Of a stretch of 64,000 nucleotides of DNA, positions 57,574 through 64,000 are shown piece by piece; positions within the stretch are counted from its first letter, which is position 1, and each line of letters starts with the position of its first letter. Source of the stretch: Allacma fusca (Eukaryota; Arthropoda; Collembola; Symphypleona; Sminthuridae); assembly GCA_947179485.1 (NCBI GenBank), contig OX359250.1:2563661-2627660 (forward strand), read 5' to 3'. Both the position numbers and the translations under genes were made by a program. The notes below the pieces were generated by a model. It had not been told where the DNA came from, did not search any database, and saw only the letters and a list, made by a program, of their open reading frames with translations.

Positions 57574-58521
57574 TTACAAATGACTAACTTTCTGCAATTC
57601 TTGGGCGTAATAGCATCCATGGACGGGTACTTCATCAGACGATTCTAAGTAATATGTCCATGGCTGAGTGTTGCCAACTCTTGTAATTGTGTAAACGGCT
57701 TTTTCCCACGAACCGAGATACCCCTTATGAAATAGCTTACGCGATTCAACGCGTAAAACTTTATCACCAACCTTAAACTTTGGTTTTGATTTAGATTCGT
57801 CTAGTCCACGGTCACCGTACAACTTACGATATACTTCGACCTCGTTAGATTTTGTAACTTCAGAGGGCGCCATGCCAATACGGGAGTGTTTTGATGTGTT
57901 ATAATTATTTACTACATGTTGCAAAATCTTGAGATATTTTTTAGACTTTGTATGAGTTAGATATCTGGAGACTCGTTCAAAAATTGTACGATGTAATCTT
58001 TCCACTAAGCAAGCTTTCGTACTCTTTAAACTCGTACTAAAGTGTTGAATTCCTCTTTTCTTTAAATAATTTTGTGTCTGTTTTGATGTGAACTCTAAAC
58101 CTGCATCACTTTGAATTTTTTTCGGGTAAACCTTTGAAGTTTGGAAAATTACTTCAAGTCCATTGATGACAGTTTCTGGCTTCTTATTTTTCAAGGGGAC
58201 AAAATAAGCGTACTTAGAAAAACCGTCTATACAAGATAATAAATAAGTTATAAAACTATTTTGTCTCTTGTATCTTCTTACATCAACAAGGTCAACAACA
58301 TATTGGTAATTCATGCATGGAATGTATACTTGTCTCCTTTTGAATTTCCTCCGTATGGGTTTGTGGTAGGTGTACGGTTTTAAAGTCGACAGACTCTTCT
58401 CAACCTCCTGTCTATTAAATTTTTTATTTGATTTATTGTTTTCAAGAAAATGTCGAATTCCACCAAGACTCCCTTTTTTATTGAAATCTAAGTAATCCTC
58501 TTCAATAGTCGGTTCTTCCAT
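57574..58521 (-). CDS. Retroviral-type integrase (rve, DD35E)
   Basis: Integrates the element and makes the 6-bp duplication seen at its ends. 315 aa from ATG 58521. The catalytic triad is D77 ('YVVDLVD'), D139 ('IQSDAGLEF') and E174 ('LVERLHRT'), with the 35-residue Asp-Glu spacing of the family. 'LSCIDGFSKYAYFVPLKNK' is the typical central strand region. A C-terminal SH3/chromo-like part ('FKVGDKVLRV', ending 'YYAQELQKV') is complete, as in Polinton integrases. The catalytic core is intact, so integration function is plausible. Head-to-head with the 58619 gene, 97 bases between starts. Confidence 0.96.
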   Translation of the reverse strand: MEEPTIEEDYLDFNKKGSLGGIRHFLENNKSNKKFNRQEVEKSLSTLKPYTYHKPIRRKFKRRQVYIPCMNYQYVVDLVDVRRYKRQNSFITYLLSCIDGFSKYAYFVPLKNKKPETVINGLEVIFQTSKVYPKKIQSDAGLEFTSKQTQNYLKKRGIQHFSTSLKSTKACLVERLHRTIFERVSRYLTHTKSKKYLKILQHVVNNYNTSKHSRIGMAPSEVTKSNEVEVYRKLYGDRGLDESKSKPKFKVGDKVLRVESRKLFHKGYLGSWEKAVYTITRVGNTQPWTYYLESSDEVPVHGCYYAQELQKVSHL

Positions 58522-58618
58522 GTTCACTTACTTAGTGTCTTTATGCTAATGACATAATCATATTGAGTTCAGATTGCTTTAATTGACGCTACAGTTAATA
58601 TCAGTAAATGATCACAGG

Positions 58619-58960
58619 ATGAATTCCAAACTTAAAAAGCATAAGCATTTCCTGCACTACATTGCTAATTGTGGCAGAAAGCAAAGAGTTGGATGCATTA
58701 AAAACGCTGAAAAATCAGAAATAAAGGCGTTATGTGAATGCATGTTGAACGTTTATAAGGGAAATGTTAAAATTCCCAAACAAACAGTGCAAAGGTTGCT
58801 ACCGTACAAGAATGTTTTGAGTAAAATTGCATCACGAAGATATAAAAAATATTCCATTAAAGAAAGAGCTGTTATTGTGCAAAAGGGTGGTGGTGCATTC
58901 ATACCATTAATTCTTGCTTCAGTTTTACCTACTCTTATTTCCAAGATAATAGGCGATTAA
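58619..58960 (+). CDS. Small conserved Polinton/adintovirus protein with C-terminal amphipathic tail (113 aa)
   Basis: A basic N-terminal domain ('HFLHYIANCGRKQRVG', 'CECMLNVYKGNV') is followed by Lys-rich helices and a GGG motif. After that comes a hydrophobic tail of about 20 residues ('FIPLILASVLPTLISKI'). Proteins of this shape recur in Polintons; the GG before a membrane-active tail resembles an adenain cleavage site, as in adenovirus pVI-like proteins. That function is an inference. I start at ATG 58619. The next gene begins 8 bases after its stop. Confidence 0.75.
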   Translation: MNSKLKKHKHFLHYIANCGRKQRVGCIKNAEKSEIKALCECMLNVYKGNVKIPKQTVQRLLPYKNVLSKIASRRYKKYSIKERAVIVQKGGGAFIPLILASVLPTLISKIIGD

Positions 58961-58968
58961 ATTACAGC

Positions 58969-59790
58969 ATGACCAGAAAAATGAAATTAATTTCGGAATC
59001 AGATTACGAACTTTTAATGAACATAAAACGACAAAGAGCAGAGGCTGGTGATACGTTGGAAGACCATAAAAAGAACATTTTATCGGAAAGCACCAAAATC
59101 CCCGATGATGTACGTGCGATATTGTATAATGACGTGGCGAGGAGACTTCAAAAGCAACGTGCTATTGAATCTTCAACCCCAATCATGGTCTCACCAGTAC
59201 CATCTAATCGAAATATGAATGCAGGCAGCAATGAAAATTATGATGAAATTGGACACTCTTTAAATTTAAACACCATCGCTGCATTACCAATGAGAAGAAA
59301 GGACATTCCTGAACCTCCAATCGATAACGTTGCGGCAGAAACAATAGACTACAGAAAGTCCATGTCTAAAAATGAGTCGTCGATACATGCTAAATCTCCG
59401 ATACCAATAGAAGCAAGTAAATCCAGCATCGGATTGAAAAAGCCGATTGACAAGAGAGTGCGAGCTATTATGAAAACATTCCACGATTCTAACATTACTT
59501 CTAATGAAAAAGGTGAAATCATTGTCAACGGCAAAGTTGTTCAATTTTCCAACATTAACGCAGCAGCAAAGGCACTGGCTACAGGGCGTAATTTGGATTC
59601 AACAATTGGCTATAGTGAAATTGTTCCAGTTCTTATGAAAAGCAATGTTCCCTATAAGGTAATATCCAAAAATGTTCAAGGTTCATGGAAATATTTCATG
59701 CCTAACAAAATTAATCATTCAACACCAAAATCATTCTCACCGGGAAAAAGAATCAACCGAGGAACTCTTAAAACTTGGGAAGTATATTAG
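58969..59790 (+). CDS. Conserved Polinton protein of unknown function (273 aa)
   Basis: ATG 58969, only 8 bases after the preceding stop. The N-terminus ('LISESDYELLMNIKRQ', then 'ILSESTKIPDDVRAILYNDVARRLQKQ') is helical and resembles proteins found next to the small amphipathic protein in other Polintons. The middle is Pro/Ser-rich. The C-terminal domain has a conserved-looking 'ERIIVNGKVV'-like segment ('KGEIIVNGKVVQFSNINAA') and a basic tail. No enzyme motif. It ends convergent with the protease, 11 bases between stops. Confidence 0.7.
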   Translation: MTRKMKLISESDYELLMNIKRQRAEAGDTLEDHKKNILSESTKIPDDVRAILYNDVARRLQKQRAIESSTPIMVSPVPSNRNMNAGSNENYDEIGHSLNLNTIAALPMRRKDIPEPPIDNVAAETIDYRKSMSKNESSIHAKSPIPIEASKSSIGLKKPIDKRVRAIMKTFHDSNITSNEKGEIIVNGKVVQFSNINAAAKALATGRNLDSTIGYSEIVPVLMKSNVPYKVISKNVQGSWKYFMPNKINHSTPKSFSPGKRINRGTLKTWEVY

Positions 59791-59800
59791 TTTAAACAAA

Positions 59801-59806
59801 TTTATT
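59801..59806 (-). promoter_or_regulatory. Polyadenylation signal overlapping the protease stop
   Basis: Minus-strand AATAAA includes the TAA at 59804-59802. It could serve the whole late cluster 59802-63193. Confidence 0.55.
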
Positions 59807-60329
59807 TCATAAATGGTGTACAACATTGTATCGGGGATTTGGAATTTCTTGATGATAATTTTTTTAACAATAAAATGCGTGTCCCAAATTCTTTTATTTG
59901 AAGATCATTTTTTCTAGGATCCTTCGAGAAATTATTATATACACTAAGGAGACAACATCCACGATACATTTTCATTAAAAAATAAATTGCGTATAATCCG
60001 CATACATTAGAATTGACAGACTGTAAACACTTGACATTTTCTATTATTTCACAATCTAATGTTCTGGCAAAATCCATAAAATAATGAGCATACGTTTTAA
60101 TTCCAATTCCGTAGCTGCAAAAGAAATACAATGGTCCATGCTTATTTGGTACATATATACTAACCCAATGGTTTCCCGGCTCTGATTGTGGTTCATCATT
60201 CGCAACTAAGGCTATAGGATACTGCAACGGATTCACATGCTGGAGACAGTCGCAGGGTATGACGTCATAATTTACTTTCTTGGGATTAAAAATATTGTCC
60301 AAGATCTGACGAATTTGATTACTATCCAT
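59802..60329 (-). CDS. Adenain-like maturation cysteine protease
   Basis: Cleaves virion proteins during assembly in adenoviruses and Polintons. 175 aa from ATG 60329. Visible catalytic residues are H54 in 'GNHWVS', Q103 in 'CLQ' and C110 in 'VCGLY'. The position expected to hold the acidic residue, 'YFFxSYG', is cysteine (C71) here, where family members have Asp or Glu. Either this copy is impaired or the role is met otherwise. The frame has no break. The in-frame GTG at 60338 directly abuts the stop of the major capsid gene; ATG 60329 is the likelier start. 'TGCAG' just before it could be a splice acceptor. Confidence 0.93.
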   Translation of the reverse strand: MDSNQIRQILDNIFNPKKVNYDVIPCDCLQHVNPLQYPIALVANDEPQSEPGNHWVSIYVPNKHGPLYFFCSYGIGIKTYAHYFMDFARTLDCEIIENVKCLQSVNSNVCGLYAIYFLMKMYRGCCLLSVYNNFSKDPRKNDLQIKEFGTRILLLKKLSSRNSKSPIQCCTPFMK

Positions 60330-60338
60330 AGCCTGCAC

Positions 60339-61658
60339 TTATAAAACGTTATTAAAGTCTTTGAAGAAAACGTTTTTATAACGATCGATATGAAGAATTG
60401 CCGGGAATTCCAGATAACAGACACATGTAAGTGCTCTTGCTGTCGGAGAATTAAATTTCAATTCAAGCTTAACGTTTCCATGTTTGGGCGGTACGAATCC
60501 TTCCTTGACTTGTGCAATATTATACACGTATAGGGCAAAGCTTGACTTGAACTGTTCAAATTTTATATCCAATCCAACATCCTCCGTCTGTATATCCAAT
60601 CCTTTGAAAAGATTGTCGTATGCTTCCACGTATAAGTCCCTGTCGTAATCCAGTTCTAATGGAGTATTGACAATTTCCCCGTTTGCCGTTAAATTAATAT
60701 ACTTAAGATCGTGGTTGTGAAACACAAACGGATTTGACTTATGATCTCCAATAAAAGATTTGCTATCTACCAAACCAATGATGACACGATAAGGAATGAG
60801 TCCAGATAATAAATTTTCGTTTGTAATTTGATGCACCCCTGGAGAGATTGTGAATTGACGCACCTCGACTCGTCTCATAGGCATTGATACATGTTTTCCT
60901 TTCTCTAAATCTCGTACATGTTCCAATGCTAATGATGGCATAAGAGTAACTTTCTCAATCAACAGAATAGCCTCTTGAATTTCAATCTTATATTTCACGT
61001 CGGTATTCGTGAACAGTGCAAATTCATCCGGGGATCTTGTAAAAACAAAGCGAATGTCGACACCGGGTAAAAGATAACTTGTTTGTGAACATATATCCAT
61101 AAATGGCCGCCCTATTAACTCGAACACTTTGCTGTTTAAACATTTCTTGTATCTTTTGGTGTAGCCGTCGTCTTTAGTCGTGTCTATAATCCCTGGATCA
61201 TTCTCCCGCGCAAACATTGCACACGCAAGCTGCGATTTTTTATACTCCTTACCATATCCTAATATTGTCTCCAAATAACTTTTGTAAGGATATAAGTTGC
61301 TCTGTGGAGTGATTAAAACATCATTCAAGTAGCAGGATGCTTGAGAAAATAAACTGTGCAAGCAGTTATTTACTGGTGCTACTATTTCGTCATTCGTTAA
61401 TACGTTGTTATTGGGCTCGAGAATCCGGCATTTTAACTTTAATTTTGTCGAGCGTAGGTCTACATACTGTGTATCATTGGACTTGACATAAAATTGTATC
61501 GGAGCAAGCCTGTCTTGAATTGTTGTAACTGGAAAAACTGTTTGAATTTGAGTCCCCAATCTTGTAACATCATACCCCGGATCTGAGAATAAAGAGGTCT
61601 CGTCTCTCACGTAAGTGTACGGTGAATTATTAGTATGCTTACTGTTTACTGATCCCAT
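60339..61658 (-). CDS. Major capsid protein (double jelly roll, hexon-like)
   Basis: Forms the icosahedral shell. 439 aa, intact. The N-terminal 'DPGYDVTRLGTQIQTVFPVT', the 'PIQFYVKSNDTQYVDLRSTKL' strand and the 'LFSQASCYLNDVLITPQ' and 'YPYKSYLETILGYG' motifs are those of Polinton/adintovirus hexons. The second half has 'NPFVFHNHDLKYINLTANGE' and ends in a predicted strand region ('VKLELKFNSP'). The name follows from comparison with described Polinton capsids. It lies between the basic core protein (18 bases upstream) and the protease (its stop touches the protease frame), a late-gene cluster. Confidence 0.95.
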   Translation of the reverse strand: MGSVNSKHTNNSPYTYVRDETSLFSDPGYDVTRLGTQIQTVFPVTTIQDRLAPIQFYVKSNDTQYVDLRSTKLKLKCRILEPNNNVLTNDEIVAPVNNCLHSLFSQASCYLNDVLITPQSNLYPYKSYLETILGYGKEYKKSQLACAMFARENDPGIIDTTKDDGYTKRYKKCLNSKVFELIGRPFMDICSQTSYLLPGVDIRFVFTRSPDEFALFTNTDVKYKIEIQEAILLIEKVTLMPSLALEHVRDLEKGKHVSMPMRRVEVRQFTISPGVHQITNENLLSGLIPYRVIIGLVDSKSFIGDHKSNPFVFHNHDLKYINLTANGEIVNTPLELDYDRDLYVEAYDNLFKGLDIQTEDVGLDIKFEQFKSSFALYVYNIAQVKEGFVPPKHGNVKLELKFNSPTARALTCVCYLEFPAILHIDRYKNVFFKDFNNVL

Positions 61659-61676
61659 ATTTCTTCTGCTGACAAT

Positions 61677-62189
61677 CTAATGAAAGATTGTCGGGTAATC
61701 AATGGCTTTTTTAGTTCTCCTACGCTTTCGACGTACAACCGAATTTCTCTTTTTTTGAGTTTTTGATTCTCTCCTCTTTCTTATCTTCCTTTTTGATTTA
61801 CCAATACGTCCTGTTCCTTTACGTTTTCGAATGACCTTCCGCTTCTTACGTCGTCCTGATCCACTCTGATTAAAATAATCCCGACCCATAGCTTTTAGTG
61901 ACTGTACCGAATTCAACTTTAAAGCGTCCTTTAAATCTCGACCGTTTCTAACGTCGGCTACTGTATTTTGTATTGCGCTTAGTGCATGAGGAAGTACATA
62001 TTTTTGAGCGAATGGAAGAATCTTTTTTGCTAGGGCGCCAAATATTCCACCAATTCCAGCACATCTTTGCCTCCTTGCCCCAGCAAAATAGTATTGTCCA
62101 TTAGGCATCATTGCACCTCCGATTTGATGAGGGAGACGACGATAGTATAGGTCCAAGTCGGCATTACAATTAAACGGTCTAGTATTCAT
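61677..62189 (-). CDS. Basic core / pVI-like virion protein (170 aa)
   Basis: The N-terminal part has Gly-Gly pairs (HQIGGA, GIGGI), which resemble adenain cleavage sites. An amphipathic helix follows ('ALAKKILPFAQKYVLPHAL', about residues 52-70), and then a very basic C-terminus (about residues 108-162, mostly K/R). The layout recalls adenovirus pVI/pX precursors: membrane lysis plus DNA condensation. The roles are inferred from composition and position. The ATG overlaps the stop of the minor capsid gene as ATGA (62189-62186), and the frame ends 18 bases before the major capsid ATG. Confidence 0.8.
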   Translation of the reverse strand: MNTRPFNCNADLDLYYRRLPHQIGGAMMPNGQYYFAGARRQRCAGIGGIFGALAKKILPFAQKYVLPHALSAIQNTVADVRNGRDLKDALKLNSVQSLKAMGRDYFNQSGSGRRKKRKVIRKRKGTGRIGKSKRKIRKRRESKTQKKRNSVVRRKRRRTKKAIDYPTIFH

Positions 62190-63193
62190 TTTAAAGTGCG
62201 CTTTTCTCGAAATTTCAATGTAACTGAAACGGAAGCGAAGTCAAAGTTCACAGGTTCACCTGTCTCCGTGAGTATCCAAATGTGAATAATATCAAAATCG
62301 GATACGCACAGGTTTAAAAAGTGTGGGGGTGCGAAAGAATTGTGAGTAATTTCACCATATTTTCCCTTATACGGTATAATTCGTAGGCATGGGGCTTGAA
62401 CGTCCGCCAGGTATTGAGGTTGAATAATATTACAATACAAAAAGATCTTTGTGTTTCCCGCGTTTACAAATACAGGCTGCGTTCCTTTAATTATCATTGG
62501 TGAAGTATCCTGCCTGTAGTGAGTGATTGATACATCAACTTTCTCTCGCAATTCTTCCGGAACTATTGCTTTTTTATGTGTCGCCACAGAAGTGTACTCC
62601 ATAGGTATATCAACACTAAAATCTTGAGCTTTATGACCCGTTCCAAATGATAGTGTATAGTAAATGTCACGTTGATCTAAACCTATAGGCAGCGCATTTT
62701 TATCCACTGCAGGGTTGTATACTGATCTTGGGAAAACATCACTAATCATTCCTGTGTTATAATCATCGATTCCTAATATTGCACTTAACTTGGAACTAAA
62801 TCTTATTTTGTTCACTGTTCTGGCCGTTTGCAAAACTTCGCAACAAAATACATGACCGACAATAGTTATTTTATTGATTGGACATATTTTTGGCAACATT
62901 TCCAATATATCAACCAAATTTCGAACATCCTTCGTTGATAAAAAATCAAACTCTATAAAATGGGCCTCCCCACTAATTTTGTCGAACCATAAATATTCAA
63001 TACTCCCAAGCCTTTCATTCTCCTTAATTATTACGTGTCCATAAATGTACGAACAGTCTACAAGCGCAGCTTCCCAACCATCAGAAGGTAATCTTATAAC
63101 TCCACTTAGTTTGTTTTTGAAATTCCCAACCGTATTTTCTGGGAAAATATTTAAACACGCATTAGACTGCAGAGACACAAAAAATTCCGACAT
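62186..63193 (-). CDS. Minor capsid protein (penton-like single jelly roll)
   Basis: Forms the capsid vertices in the Polinton model. 335 aa, intact. The beginning 'FFVSLQSNACLNIFPENTVGNFKNKL' and 'WEAALVDCSYIYGH' match the widely conserved N-terminus of Polinton/adintovirus pentons ('F-V-L-SN...FP-NT...F...L...WEVAL'). The end 'TGEPVNFDFASVSVTLKFR' matches the conserved C-terminal strands. It is the first gene from the right terminus and overlaps the next gene by four bases. Confidence 0.93.
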   Translation of the reverse strand: MSEFFVSLQSNACLNIFPENTVGNFKNKLSGVIRLPSDGWEAALVDCSYIYGHVIIKENERLGSIEYLWFDKISGEAHFIEFDFLSTKDVRNLVDILEMLPKICPINKITIVGHVFCCEVLQTARTVNKIRFSSKLSAILGIDDYNTGMISDVFPRSVYNPAVDKNALPIGLDQRDIYYTLSFGTGHKAQDFSVDIPMEYTSVATHKKAIVPEELREKVDVSITHYRQDTSPMIIKGTQPVFVNAGNTKIFLYCNIIQPQYLADVQAPCLRIIPYKGKYGEITHNSFAPPHFLNLCVSDFDIIHIWILTETGEPVNFDFASVSVTLKFREKRTLK

Positions 63194-63693
63194 TTTGACC
63201 GCTATATTTCCAATTATGTACTAAAATTACAAAATATTAGCAGCCTCCTTTTTATTTTTTCATATCATTATAAATCATCCATTTTTTTCCAACACACACA
63301 CATATCCCTCCTACGTATTTGAATACTTACTTTCGTAACTTCATCCGACACTCTAACCTACCTCACCAACGAGTCAGCCTTATTTAATTTTGCATACGTA
63401 TGTGTAATTACTAACTTTGGTTGCTCTTATATGTTTGTCATGTGTTTGCGATTATTAAATTAATTTATTATTTACCGAATTTCCCCAGTATTTTTAGTGA
63501 ATACATGTCTAATTATGTATTCATTTATGCAGCAGTTTCATCCTGAGCATCGGTGTGCACAATTCTGGCCGTTCAACCGTATGTTACTATGGCCGTAACA
63601 ATTGTACGGCCTTTCCTCTATATGATTATAACATGTGTTTGACTTAGGCGGTAAGAGGGAAATGCATGGAATGCACATGCGCTGGATGTAGCC
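63194..63693. other. Noncoding region between the penton gene and right terminal repeat
   Basis: About 500 bases, AT-rich. A TTATAA at about 63268 lies 75 bases before the penton ATG and could be its TATA element. Nothing else recognised. Confidence 0.45.
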
Positions 63694-63815
63694 CTATGCT
63701 TGTGCCTGAGCAACTCAGGTCCTATGCTTGTACCTGAGCAACTCAGGTCCTATGCTTGTACCTGAGCAGCTCAGGCCCTATCTTGTACCAGTGCACTTGC
63801 CCCATACACACTACT
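63694..63815 (-). repeat. Polinton terminal inverted repeat, right
   Basis: Inverted match of 43766-43887 with one mismatch (63700). Confidence 0.95.
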
Positions 63816-63821
63816 AGGGTC
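63816..63821. repeat. Target site duplication, right
   Basis: AGGGTC, identical to 43760-43765. Confidence 0.95.
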
Positions 63822-64000
63822 AAATAACACATTTTGACTAATGTATTCACTCCATAAACTGCTTTGCTGGTTTAGTGAATCGTGCTTCTGGACAACTCCC
63901 AAGACCAATGAATCGATCCCCAAAGTGCAGAATTCGCAAGTTTTGCATCCGCTGGACACGTCCTTAGAGCAATAAAATAAAGTTAAATTATTCATATAAC
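63822..64000. other. Host flank, nothing recognised
   Basis: The frame open across 63771-63995 runs through the terminal repeat and is not credible as a gene. Confidence 0.5.

Larger units (their letters stand above)
43766..63815. mobile_element. Maverick/Polinton virus-like transposon, 20,050 bp
   Basis: A self-synthesising DNA transposon / endogenous virus. The ends are 122-bp inverted repeats beginning AGTAGTGTGTATGGGG, and the flanks are a perfect 6-bp duplication AGGGTC (43760-43765, 63816-63821), the length made by Polinton integrase. Inside are polymerase B, packaging ATPase, integrase, adenain-like protease, major and minor capsid proteins, conserved small proteins and several accessory genes. 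Minus-strand genes fill both ends; the replication genes (polB, ATPase) are on the plus strand. The only break I see in a core gene is the polB frameshift at about 52560. Gene content and genome size fit the Polinton/adintovirus group. Confidence 0.97.

Noticed and set aside
63771..63995. 74-codon minus-strand frame
   Set aside because: Crosses the right terminal repeat and target duplication into host DNA.

Overview
The window looks like nuclear DNA of an invertebrate animal, possibly an arthropod; I cannot name the species. The signs are AT-rich sequence, GT-AG introns, AATAAA signals and a mobile-element fauna typical of animals (hAT, Helitron, Penelope-like, Maverick/Polinton). It divides into a repeat-choked host segment (about 1-43,765) and one large virus-like element (43,766-63,815).

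Host segment. A decayed Penelope-like retroelement lies at 1.15-2.5 kb. An open seven-exon hAT transposase gene sits at 7.5-10.3 kb, inside an element with a perfect 8-bp target duplication. A small host gene for a cysteine-rich (zinc-binding-like) protein is split over 13.06-22.05 kb. Two of its exons lie in a tandem duplication whose intron phases allow only one cassette at a time. Around and inside these are many non-autonomous hAT-type elements. Each has an exact 8-bp target duplication, and its ends (or whole body) are built from many degenerate copies of a short 'word' private to that element. Helitron 3' ends (hairpin plus CTAG then T), a TA-flanked MITE and a retroposon-like insertion are also present. 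Several insertions are proven by empty sites in paralogous copies.

Maverick/Polinton. The last third is a nearly complete 20,050-bp element with 122-bp terminal inverted repeats (one mismatch) and a perfect 6-bp target duplication (AGGGTC). It carries the full core set: protein-primed DNA polymerase B, packaging ATPase, retroviral-type integrase, adenain-like protease, double-jelly-roll major capsid, penton-like minor capsid, and two or three small conserved virion-type proteins. The polymerase is broken by a frameshift just after its catalytic motif C. The minor capsid, basic core protein, major capsid and protease genes form a very tight minus-strand cluster with overlapping or abutting frames.

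It also carries at least five accessory genes I do not recognise. I could reconstruct four as spliced genes with 96-300-bp consensus introns: 209, 394, 473 and 249 aa, plus a five-exon zinc-finger gene of 164 aa or, by an alternative acceptor, 319 aa. Three convergent or terminal genes have AATAAA overlapping their stop codons. The near-identical repeats and intact target duplication point to a recent insertion, with polB as the only obvious break.
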